Source: Bifidobacteriaceae bacterium (lineage in GTDB: Bacteria > Actinomycetota > Actinomycetes > Actinomycetales > WQXJ01). Taken from it: DNA of 7,753 bases. Position 1 is the first letter of the stretch, and each line of letters starts with the position of its first letter. Below are positions 1-5,762 of this stretch, piece after piece. The notes beneath the pieces were generated by a model, which searched no databases, was not told the origin of the DNA, and saw only the letters and a program-made list of their open reading frames with translations. The stretch spans positions 1 through 7,753 of the forward strand of contig JAITJY010000170.1 in the NCBI GenBank assembly GCA_031278675.1, in the 5' to 3' direction. The position numbers and the translations under genes are program-made.

Positions 1-47
1 CGGACAGGTACATCGATCAATACGCCGAAGGAGAGTGGGTGAGGTAA
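1..47 (+). CDS. mraZ: Probable MraZ, C-terminal end only (partial at left edge)
   Basis: Only the last 14 full codons and the TAA stop (45-47) are inside the window. They read DRYIDQYAEGEWVR in the frame starting at base 3. MraZ is the DNA-binding transcriptional regulator that normally opens the dcw cluster directly upstream of rsmH. Its last helix usually follows a W-D/N-x-x-x-W motif and is amphipathic and acidic-aromatic, which this peptide resembles. The assignment rests mainly on position before rsmH plus that resemblance, because the AbrB-like domains lie outside the window. The same frame stays open after the stop until 303-305. Confidence 0.5.
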   Translation, partial: DRYIDQYAEGEWVR

Positions 48-71
48 CACTCGATTTTGCCGAACGCAGCG

Positions 72-191
72 CAACAGCAGCCTGCCGTACAGCCAGGCAG
101 CGCGATGCCGAGCAGCGCACAGCCGGGCACCGTACAGCCAGGCAGCGCGATGCCGAGCACAGTGCAGCTAAGAACCGCACAGCTTGGTCTC
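72..191 (+). repeat. 15-bp degenerate tandem repeat, about 8 units
   Basis: Units start at 72, 87, 102, 117, 132, 147, 162 and 177. Typical units are gtacagccaggcagc (87 and 132, identical), gcgatgccgagcagc (102) and gcacagccgggcacc (117). There is a higher-order 45-bp period: bases 85-114 recur exactly at 130-159, a 30-bp perfect direct repeat. The last two units are more diverged. Because 15 and 45 are multiples of three, the repeat keeps whatever frame crosses it, giving RTARQRDAE twice in the rsmH frame and QPGSAMPS twice in the mraZ frame. There are no unique spacers, so it is not a CRISPR array. Confidence 0.85.
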
Positions 192-260
192 CGCCCCGCG
201 AGAGCGATTCTGACGCCACCTCTTCCCCGGCGCCAGACTCGCCCCAGCGGGTTGGGGATC

Positions 261-289
261 TGGCTGGGCGGAGGAGGGCCGCCCGGCCA
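261..289 (+). promoter_or_regulatory. Strong hairpin with AGGAGG in the loop, upstream of rsmH
   Basis: Arms 261-271 and 279-289 pair over 11 bp with a single G-U wobble (265 with 285). The 7-nt loop (272-278) reads aggaggg, a perfect Shine-Dalgarno core. No U-run follows, so it does not look like a simple intrinsic terminator. No start codon lies at a useful distance after the loop; the rsmH GTG is more than 40 nt downstream. It could be an attenuator, an RNA-processing element, a ribosome standby site or a by-product of GC-rich sequence. The pairing is visible in the sequence; the function is inferred. Confidence 0.45.
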
Positions 290-307
290 AATCATTTGCT
301 ACTAATA

Positions 308-313
308 GAGGGG
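308..313 (+). promoter_or_regulatory. Ribosome binding site that sets the rsmH start
   Basis: GAGGGG at 308-313 is followed by a 6-nt spacer and then GTG at 320. This is the best Shine-Dalgarno and start pair in the rsmH frame, and it gives a protein of normal family length. The alternative GTG at 35 has AAGGAG at 28-33 only 1 nt away, too close for efficient initiation. Confidence 0.7.
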
Positions 314-319
314 AAACCA

Positions 320-1270
320 GTGGTCGGCGTATTAGGTGGGCACGTGCCCGTAGCCGCCGATCGGCTCTTGGAACTGGTTGCCCCAGCTTTGGCGCGCCCG
401 GGCGCGGTTTATGTCGATGCGACTATCGGGCCGGGCGGCCACGCGGCGGCGGTAGCAGAGCGCTTCCCTCAGGTACGGCTGATTGGCTTGGATCGCGACG
501 CAGATGCAGTCAAGCGGGCCCGCGCTCGGCTCGGGCAGCGGGCAGAGGTGGTCCACGCCCCTTTTGCCGAACTGGACGCGGTATTAGATGGTTTGGATAT
601 CCCATTGGTCCATGCCGTCCTGCTGGATCTTGGCGTCTCATCCGTTCAGTTGGACACCGACAGCCGCGGGTTTGCTTATTCCAGGGACACGGTCTTGGAC
701 ATGCGGATGGACGCATCAGCGGGCCGAACGGCCGCTGAGGTGCTGGCCAGCTACTCGCGTGAGGACTTGGCCCGGGTCTTGTCCAACTACGGTCAGGAAC
801 GGTTCGCTTGGCGGATCGCGGGCCGAATTGTGCGGGAGCGGGCGGCTGCGCCGATCACGCGGTCTGGCCAACTGGTCGAGTTGATCAAGGCCTGCGTTCC
901 GGCGCCGTCGCGCCGCACCGGCGGAAACCCCGCCAAGCGGACATTCCAGGCCCTTAGGGTGGAAGTCAATTCGGAACTCGACCAGCTTGCTGCCGTGTTG
1001 CCGCAGGCGATCGGGCGGCTGGCGGTGGGGGGCCGAATTGTTGTGATGAGCTATCAGTCGCTGGAAGACACCGTGGTCAAGAATGTGTTTGCCGCCCGCG
1101 CCACCTCTGGTGCGCCACCTGGGCTCCCGGTCGAGCCCGAATGGGCCAAGCCGACACTGGCCTTGCTCACCCGCGGAGCGGAACACGCCAGCGAGGCTGA
1201 ACGCCAGTCCAACCCGCGTTCGCAGCCGCTGCGGCTGCGGGCCGCCGAGAAGATCAGGGAGGCGAAATGA
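320..1270 (+). CDS. rsmH: 16S rRNA (cytosine(1402)-N(4))-methyltransferase RsmH
   Basis: RsmH (MraW) transfers a methyl group from S-adenosylmethionine to N4 of C1402 in 16S rRNA, in the decoding centre of the small subunit. From GTG 320 the product is 316 residues, normal for the family. Visible motifs, numbered from that start, are GGHVPV at 6-11, the SAM-binding loop DATIGPGGHA at 33-42, GLDRD at 56-60, LLDLGVSSVQLD at 101-112 and RGFAY followed by LDMRMD. Further on come GGNPAKRTFQALRVEVNSEL, GGRIVVMSYQSLEDTVVK and a terminal NPRSQPLRLRAAEK. YQSLED in place of the more general FHSLED is the form known from mycobacteria. The frame stays open upstream, so a 411-residue form from GTG 35 is possible, but its extra 95 residues are repeat-derived and that site has poor spacing. 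The stop overlaps the ftsL start as ATGA. Confidence 0.95.
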   Translation: MVGVLGGHVPVAADRLLELVAPALARPGAVYVDATIGPGGHAAAVAERFPQVRLIGLDRDADAVKRARARLGQRAEVVHAPFAELDAVLDGLDIPLVHAVLLDLGVSSVQLDTDSRGFAYSRDTVLDMRMDASAGRTAAEVLASYSREDLARVLSNYGQERFAWRIAGRIVRERAAAPITRSGQLVELIKACVPAPSRRTGGNPAKRTFQALRVEVNSELDQLAAVLPQAIGRLAVGGRIVVMSYQSLEDTVVKNVFAARATSGAPPGLPVEPEWAKPTLALLTRGAEHASEAERQSNPRSQPLRLRAAEKIREAK

Positions 1271-1824
1271 GTGCCAGACCAGCAGTTCGATCGGTCCACC
1301 GGGCCGCGCCCAAAGTTGCCCCCAAGGCGGCGCCCAAAGCCGTCCCCAAGTCGGCTTCAGCCAGAGCGGGGGCTCCTCAGCTCCGGGTAGTGACCGCACC
1401 CGCGCGCTCGCGCGGGTTCACGCTCTATATCGCAGCGTGTTTGGCGCTGTTGTTGGGCGGCTCGGTGGCGGTCTTGTCGCTCAACACGGAGTTGGCGGCC
1501 GGTGCGTTCGAGATCCACGAACTTGAGGCGCAGCTAGCCGAATACGAGACCCTGAAGGAATCGACTGAAGAGCAACTCACGGCCCTGGCCGAACCGGGTG
1601 CGTTGGCGAGCGCCGCAGCCGAACTCGGCATGGTCCCCATGACCGCCAGCGGCTATCTGGTGCTCAAAGACGGGATTGTCATCCCGCTGCTGGTCGATCG
1701 CGAAACCCCAGAAAGCGAACCAGGCACCGGGGACGCCACGGACACCGGGGACGCCACGGACGGCGGGGACGGCACGGACGGCGCCGCCACATCCGGCTTA
1801 GAGGCGGAAGGGGAGAACGGCTGA
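1267..1824 (+). CDS. ftsL: Cell division protein FtsL
   Basis: FtsL is a small bitopic divisome protein that partners FtsB/DivIC and FtsQ and helps activate FtsW-FtsI. The 185-residue product has a basic cytoplasmic N-terminus (1-49) and one transmembrane segment at about 50-72 (GFTLYIAACLALLLGGSVAV). A leucine-containing coiled coil follows at about 74-107, then a conserved AELGMVPM at 118-125 of the type seen in actinobacterial FtsL. Two low-complexity parts are unusual: a four-residue APK-type repeat at 14-29 and an acidic Gly/Asp/Thr repeat tail from about 153 to the end, which would face outside the membrane. The start ATG overlaps the rsmH stop, with agggagg at 1256-1262 as ribosome binding site. 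FtsL sequences diverge strongly, so the call rests on topology, the LGMVP motif and position between rsmH and ftsI. Confidence 0.9.
   Translation: MSARPAVRSVHRAAPKVAPKAAPKAVPKSASARAGAPQLRVVTAPARSRGFTLYIAACLALLLGGSVAVLSLNTELAAGAFEIHELEAQLAEYETLKESTEEQLTALAEPGALASAAAELGMVPMTASGYLVLKDGIVIPLLVDRETPESEPGTGDATDTGDATDGGDGTDGAATSGLEAEGENG
1306..1353 (+). repeat. 12-bp tandem repeat encoding APK units in FtsL
   Basis: Four consecutive 12-bp units encode APKV, APKA, APKA and VPKS (FtsL residues 14-29). They lie in the basic cytoplasmic leader before the membrane segment. The period is a multiple of three, so the frame is preserved. Such Pro/Lys/Ala leaders are plausible flexible linkers; no specific binding role is visible. 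Confidence 0.7.
1398..1417 (+). repeat. GC-rich hairpin inside ftsL
   Basis: Arms 1398-1405 and 1410-1417 pair perfectly over 8 bp around a 4-nt loop (gctc). It lies just before the codons for the transmembrane segment. It may affect local mRNA structure or may simply reflect Arg/Ala codons in GC-rich sequence. Confidence 0.35.
1723..1794 (+). repeat. 18-bp tandem repeat encoding the acidic FtsL tail
   Basis: Four 18-bp units start at 1723, 1741, 1759 and 1777, degrading toward the 3' end. The first two differ at one base. They encode GTGDAT, DTGDAT, DGGDGT and DGAATS in the extracytoplasmic C-terminus of FtsL. This is an in-frame minisatellite with no visible fold of its own. Confidence 0.85.
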
Positions 1825-4079
1825 TGCCACTCGATCCGTATCCGCCGATGGGTGCCGGCTCCGACGAGCCCGCCGACCGGCCTAGGCGCGCTGGGGGGGC
1901 GGCATCGCGTGCCCCGGGGGGCCGGGCGTCCGGCCGCGACGATGGCGTGGGCGCGTCCCGGCCCGCGCTCAGGCGCAGCCTACCGGGCCGGAATGACGCT
2001 GGGGGGGCGGCATCGGGCACCGGGGGGAGCCAGGCGGCGGGAGGCGACGGCGGCGCTGGGGGCGGCGAATCGCGCACCCGGGCCCGTGCGGCGTCCGGCC
2101 GGAAGGGGGGCACTGGGGGGGCGGCATCGGGCATGGGCGGAAGCCGGGTGCGCGGCCAAGGCGACCCCGGCAGCGGACCTGCCCGGCGCGAACCGGCGGG
2201 AAGCAGCCCGGGGAAAGCGCCCAAGGCGCCGAACAAGCTCCAGCGCTTCGGGCACCGGCTGGCTTTCGGCTGGACCGCGATGGGCGAACCGGCCAAACGG
2301 CAGCGCATCATGGTGGGGATCGTGACGGTGGCGCTGGTGTTCTTCGCGGGACGAGTGGTCTGGATTCAAGGGATCGACGGCGCGGCGCTCGCCGCCGAAG
2401 GCCAAGCCCACCGCATGGCCACGGTCACGGACCCGGCGCAACGCGGCCGGCTGCTCGCGGCGGATGGGACGGTGCTCGCCGCCGAGGTGGTGCGCTACGA
2501 GATCCAAGCCAACCCGATGATGATCAACCAGGTGGACTCCTCCGGCAATTACCGGGGACTCGGGCCGGAAAAACTAGCGGCCGAACTGGCGCCCATCTTG
2601 GGACAAGATGCCAGCGAACTCGTGGCCAAACTGAGCGACAAGAACAGTTCCTGGGTGCCTTTAGTCAAGAGCGCTAAACAAGACCAGTGGGAACCGGTCA
2701 AGGAATTGGTGGACAGCTACTGGAAAGACAAGAAAATCGACATCGGGATCTACCCGGTCAAACACTATGAGCGCTCATACCCGGCGGGTACGGTGGCCGG
2801 AAACCTGATCGGCTATCAATTCGAGACCGAGGCGGAAGCCGGCGTCAAACATTACACCGGCTTAGAAGAAGTCCTCGACGATGAACTATCCGGCAAAGCC
2901 GGTAAAACGCAGCGGGAAATCGGGGGCTACGGCCAGCCGATCCCGGGCGGTAAAGAAATATCAGACCCGGCGGAACCAGGTTGCGACGTGACGCTGACAA
3001 TCGATTCGGCGCTGCAATTCGAGGCCCAACAGGCGATCCAAGCGCAGGTGGACGCCACCGGCGCCCGCGCCGGCATGGTGGTGGTGACGAATGTCAAGAC
3101 CGGCGAGGTGCTGACCCTGGCTGATTCGGACACCCCGGAGCCGGCCAACCCATCCGGCCAGACCAGCGGTTACACCAACTCGCGGGCGGTAGAGAACGTC
3201 TTTGAGCCCGGATCGACCGGGAAAGTTGTGACCATGGCCATGTTGCTAGAAGAAGGCGTAGCCACCCCAGATTCGCAATACACGGTCCCGTGGCAGGTCA
3301 CATTGGGTGGCCAGGCGTTCGTGGATTCCCACTCGCACGGCACGGAACGCTGGACGCTGACCGGGATCCTCGCCAAATCATCCAACGTGGGCACGCTGTT
3401 GGCCGCGCAAGACGTGCCGGATGCGACCCGCTACGAATACCTCAAACGGTTCGGCTTCGGCGAACCGACCGGGATTGAACTCCCGATCGAGGCGCAGGGT
3501 GTGGTCCATGAGCCCGGCGTCCTGCCGGCCAACGACGGCGACCCCTACTGGGATGGGCGCACCCGCAACGCGGTCTTGTTTGGCCAGGGCGTGTCAGTCA
3601 ACGCGCTGCAAGCCACCACAGTGTTTGCCACACTCGGTAACGGGGGCTGGCGCGCCACCCCTCACCTGGTCAAAGGCGTGACCTGCCCGGGTCAGGAGTT
3701 CCAGCCGGCTGAGGTGGCGGACCCGGTGCAGGTGGTGTCCGATTCGACCGCGACGCAACTGGTTGCCATGATGGAGCAAGTGGTCGAGTCAGGCACGGGT
3801 CAAAGCGCGCAAGTGGCGGGCTACCGCACGGCCGGCAAGACGGGGACGTCAGAGTTGTTTGAGGACGGGGGACAGGTTTACGTGGGATCTTTCGTGGGGT
3901 TGGTGCCAGCCGAAGACCCGCAGCTTGCGATTGGGGTTTATCTGGTGGCACCCCAGGGCGGTTACTACGGGGCAGAGGTGGCGAGCCCGGTGTTTGAGCA
4001 GATTGCACAGGTAGCGGTTGACCGCATGGGTGTCGCGCCGTCTACCACGGTGGCGCCGACGCTGCCGTTGGAGTGGTGA
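1824..4079 (+). CDS. ftsI: Septal peptidoglycan transpeptidase FtsI (class B PBP, PbpB)
   Basis: FtsI cross-links stem peptides of new septal peptidoglycan on the outer face of the membrane, working with the glycosyltransferase FtsW. The 751-residue protein has a cytoplasmic N-terminus of about 160 residues, very rich in Gly, Ala, Arg and Ser. One membrane anchor follows at about 162-180, then the PBP dimerisation region with RGRLLAADGTVLA at 208-220. The transpeptidase domain shows all three active-site motifs: the nucleophile in STGK (Ser464, Lys467), SSN at 519-521 and KTGT at 672-675. No PASTA domain is present. Mycobacterial PbpB is roughly 680 residues, so the excess is mostly the N-terminal tail, which contains repeated GGAAS modules. 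The start ATG shares one base with the ftsL stop (TGATG), with GGGGAG at 1810-1815 as ribosome binding site. A start downstream of the low-complexity tail cannot be excluded, but this one is well supported by spacing. Confidence 0.95.
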   Translation: MPLDPYPPMGAGSDEPADRPRRAGGAASRAPGGRASGRDDGVGASRPALRRSLPGRNDAGGAASGTGGSQAAGGDGGAGGGESRTRARAASGRKGGTGGAASGMGGSRVRGQGDPGSGPARREPAGSSPGKAPKAPNKLQRFGHRLAFGWTAMGEPAKRQRIMVGIVTVALVFFAGRVVWIQGIDGAALAAEGQAHRMATVTDPAQRGRLLAADGTVLAAEVVRYEIQANPMMINQVDSSGNYRGLGPEKLAAELAPILGQDASELVAKLSDKNSSWVPLVKSAKQDQWEPVKELVDSYWKDKKIDIGIYPVKHYERSYPAGTVAGNLIGYQFETEAEAGVKHYTGLEEVLDDELSGKAGKTQREIGGYGQPIPGGKEISDPAEPGCDVTLTIDSALQFEAQQAIQAQVDATGARAGMVVVTNVKTGEVLTLADSDTPEPANPSGQTSGYTNSRAVENVFEPGSTGKVVTMAMLLEEGVATPDSQYTVPWQVTLGGQAFVDSHSHGTERWTLTGILAKSSNVGTLLAAQDVPDATRYEYLKRFGFGEPTGIELPIEAQGVVHEPGVLPANDGDPYWDGRTRNAVLFGQGVSVNALQATTVFATLGNGGWRATPHLVKGVTCPGQEFQPAEVADPVQVVSDSTATQLVAMMEQVVESGTGQSAQVAGYRTAGKTGTSELFEDGGQVYVGSFVGLVPAEDPQLAIGVYLVAPQGGYYGAEVASPVFEQIAQVAVDRMGVAPSTTVAPTLPLEW
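1890..2129 (+). repeat. Three dispersed copies of an 18-bp G-rich repeat in ftsI
   Basis: The word gctgggggggcggcatcg occurs at 1890-1907 and 1998-2015, with a one-base variant at 2112-2129. Copies are 108 and 114 bp apart, both multiples of three, and all encode the same GGAAS peptide in the cytoplasmic tail of FtsI. Sequence between copies is also G/C-rich and partly similar, which suggests an old, decayed longer repeat of about 36 codons. Confidence 0.8.
2001..2027 (+). other. Putative G-quadruplex motif in the 5' part of ftsI
   Basis: The coding strand has G-tracts at 2001-2003, 2005-2007, 2015-2017 and 2022-2027, separated by loops of 1, 7 and 4 nt. This satisfies the usual four-tract G3 with loops 1-7 rule. 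Since it is on the coding strand it would also be present in the mRNA. Formation is not shown by the sequence alone. Confidence 0.5.
2115..2137 (+). other. Second putative G-quadruplex motif in ftsI
   Basis: G-tracts at 2115-2117, 2119-2121, 2129-2131 and 2135-2137 are separated by loops of 1, 7 and 3 nt, again satisfying the four-tract rule on the coding strand. It falls on the third copy of the 18-bp repeat, so the motif is a product of the repeat. Confidence 0.5.
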
Positions 4080-4082
4080 GCT

Positions 4083-5762
4083 GTGCTCGTACCTTTGGTC
4101 AAGCCGCAGGTCCCCTTGCCCGATGCCGCCCGCGCCATCCCGCACGCCCGCTTGGGTGGCGTAGACCAAGACGGGGCGGTTCCCCTGGTGAGGGGTCTGA
4201 CGCTGGCGAGCGGTGAGGTGGCGCCGGGTGATTTGTTCGCGGCTCTGCCGGGCGCCAAGACGCATGGCGCGCGCTATGCGGCTGCGGCGCTGGCCGCCGG
4301 TGGCGTCGGAGTGCTGACCGATCCGGCCGGTGAGGCGTTGTTGGAGCCGGACACCCCGCGGTTGGTGGTCCCCGACCCGCGGGCGGTGTTGGGTGGCTTC
4401 GCGGCCTGGCTCTATGGTTTCCCGGCCGCCCGGCTGAAGCTGGTCGGCATCACCGGCACCAACGGCAAGACCACTGTGGCGCATCTGGTGGAAAGCGCCC
4501 TAGCCCAAACGTTCAGCCAGGTCGCATTGCTGGGCACCATTGTGACGCGGCTCGACGGCGAGGAGATGGCTTCGGTGCGGACCACCCTGGAAGCGCCGGC
4601 TCTGCAAGCGGCATTCGCCGCGATGGTGGAGCGCGGGATCGAAGCTTGTGTCATGGAGGTCTCCTCGCACGCTTTGGAGTTGCACCGCGTCGACGGGTTC
4701 CGGTTCGATGTGGCCGCATTCACCAACCTGAGCCGGGATCACTTGGACTTCCATGGCTCAATGGAACAGTACTTTGCGGCCAAGGCCGCACTGTTCACGC
4801 CCGGTCACGCCCGCCTGGGCGTCATTAATGTAGGCGATCGGTGGGCCGCCCGTCTGGCGGCCGAAGCCACCATTCCTTGTGAAACCATTGCTCCGCTCGC
4901 GCCACCCATCCCGGACCTAACCGGGGCGGCGCCTGATTGGACGGTGTTGCAAAGCGCGCTGGGCGCGCCTGCCATGTCCGGCGGTGGGGACGCGCTGGGC
5001 ACGTCGAGCTGCGGGGACACGCTGGGCACGTCGAGCCGCAGGGACGCGCGGGGTGCGCCGGGCACGTCGAGGCGCCTAGGCGGCCCGGGAACGCCAGGCG
5101 CGCCGGGGATCGCCGGGACGCCGTTCACTCTGAGCGGACCGGGCGGCCTCAGGGTCACCTCCAGGACTGCGTTGCCGGGCGCGATCAACCTTGAGAACGC
5201 TGCCCTCGCCCTGGTCACGGCGATCGCGGCCGGAGTTGACCCGGACGCAGCCGGGCGCGGCATAGCCGCAGCGCGCCCCGTGCCGGGCCGGATGGAACGC
5301 ATTGCGGGCCCGCCAGGCGCCCCCACGGTGATAGTCGACTACGCTCATTCACCCCGGTCGGTGGCGGCCGCCTTAGCGGCCCTGCGCCCAGCCACCAAAG
5401 GCCGCCTGATCGCGGTTCTCGGCGCGGGCGGCGACCGCGACCTGGGTAAACGCGAAGAAATGGGTCAGGCGGCAGCCGCCCACGCAGACCTGGTTTACAT
5501 CACGGATGACAACCCCCGGTCAGAAGACCCAGCGAGCATCCGGGCGGGACTCCTCGCGGGTGCGGGACCCAAGGCGCGGGAAGTCGCGGACAGGGGAGAC
5601 GGCATCGTCCAAGCGATCAACGAAGCCCGTGAACAAGATACGGTGGTAATCCTGGGCAAGGGGCACGAGGTGGCTATCGACTATGGCGGCGTGCCGCGCC
5701 CGCACAGCGACGCGACCGTGGCAGGCTTAGCCCTGCGCCGCAAGATGGAAGGCAGCCAATGA
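4083..5762 (+). CDS. murE: UDP-MurNAc-tripeptide ligase MurE, probably meso-diaminopimelate-adding
   Basis: MurE adds the third amino acid to UDP-MurNAc-L-Ala-D-Glu in the cytoplasm, using ATP. The 559 residues show the N-terminal substrate domain (about 35-115) and the ATP-binding loop TGTNGKT at 124-130. The central ligase signatures are TTLEAP at 167-172, EVSSHALELHRVDG at 192-205 and SRDHLDFHGSMEQYFAAK at 217-234, where Lys234 fits the carbamylated lysine. LPGAINLENAALAL at 364-377 leads into the C-terminal domain with DYAHSP at 419-424. DNPR at 476-479 and GKGHE at 525-529 match the residues associated with meso-DAP recognition, although some actinobacteria use Lys or Orn. The protein is about 50 residues longer than usual because of a repeat-rich insertion at about 296-346. 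GTG 4083 starts 3 nt after the ftsI stop, with ggag at 4070-4073 as a modest ribosome binding site. The stop overlaps murF as ATGA. Confidence 0.95.
   Translation: MLVPLVKPQVPLPDAARAIPHARLGGVDQDGAVPLVRGLTLASGEVAPGDLFAALPGAKTHGARYAAAALAAGGVGVLTDPAGEALLEPDTPRLVVPDPRAVLGGFAAWLYGFPAARLKLVGITGTNGKTTVAHLVESALAQTFSQVALLGTIVTRLDGEEMASVRTTLEAPALQAAFAAMVERGIEACVMEVSSHALELHRVDGFRFDVAAFTNLSRDHLDFHGSMEQYFAAKAALFTPGHARLGVINVGDRWAARLAAEATIPCETIAPLAPPIPDLTGAAPDWTVLQSALGAPAMSGGGDALGTSSCGDTLGTSSRRDARGAPGTSRRLGGPGTPGAPGIAGTPFTLSGPGGLRVTSRTALPGAINLENAALALVTAIAAGVDPDAAGRGIAAARPVPGRMERIAGPPGAPTVIVDYAHSPRSVAAALAALRPATKGRLIAVLGAGGDRDLGKREEMGQAAAAHADLVYITDDNPRSEDPASIRAGLLAGAGPKAREVADRGDGIVQAINEAREQDTVVILGKGHEVAIDYGGVPRPHSDATVAGLALRRKMEGSQ
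4986..5072 (+). repeat. 27-bp tandem repeat inserted in murE
   Basis: Two 27-bp units (4986-5012 and 5013-5039) differ at only two positions. A third, 33-bp unit (5040-5072) is diverged and carries 6 extra bases. They encode GDALGTSSC, GDTLGTSSR and RDARGAPGTSR. A Gly/Pro-rich stretch (GGPGTPGAPGIAGTP) continues to about 5120. The insertion sits in the central domain shortly before the conserved LPGAINLENA segment and keeps the frame. Confidence 0.85.

Larger units (their letters stand above)
48..319 (+). other. mraZ-rsmH spacer without a convincing gene
   Basis: This stretch of about 270 bp separates the probable mraZ stop from the preferred rsmH start. It holds a 15-bp tandem repeat tract (72-191), a small hairpin (arms 242-246 and 253-257) and a stronger one (261-289), then the rsmH ribosome binding site. 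Two forward frames are open across most of it: the rsmH frame throughout, and the mraZ frame to 305. Both translations are low-complexity peptides generated by the repeats. The rsmH frame ends this stretch with runs such as CGG AGG AGG and CTA CTA ATA, which are poor codon choices for a high-GC genome. I found no supported promoter. Confidence 0.6.

Noticed and set aside
72..191. CRISPR-like array in the mraZ-rsmH spacer
   Set aside because: Units are 15 bp and directly adjacent with no unique spacers of 25-40 bp, and no cas-like gene is near.
261..299. Intrinsic terminator after mraZ
   Set aside because: The hairpin is strong, but no T-run follows; the next bases are mixed. I keep it only as a structured element.
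57..305. Separate small gene from TTG 57 encoding a Gln/Pro-rich peptide
   Set aside because: There is no ribosome binding site before TTG 57, the peptide is produced by the repeat, and it has no recognisable domain. Its relation to mraZ is kept as a finding.
300..306. TACTAAT as a -10 promoter element before rsmH
   Set aside because: It does not fit the TANNNT pattern in register and no -35-like hexamer lies about 17 bp upstream (277-282 is ggccgc).
716..1399. Long antisense reading frame of 227 codons opposite rsmH and ftsL
   Set aside because: It lies opposite well-supported genes, its translation is Arg/Pro/Gly-rich with no recognisable motif, and such frames are expected in high-GC DNA. 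The same applies to antisense frames opposite ftsI, murE and murF.
4971..5120. Frameshift or degradation in murE at the repeat tract
   Set aside because: The frame is continuous, and conserved MurE motifs on both sides are in the same frame, so this is an in-frame insertion.
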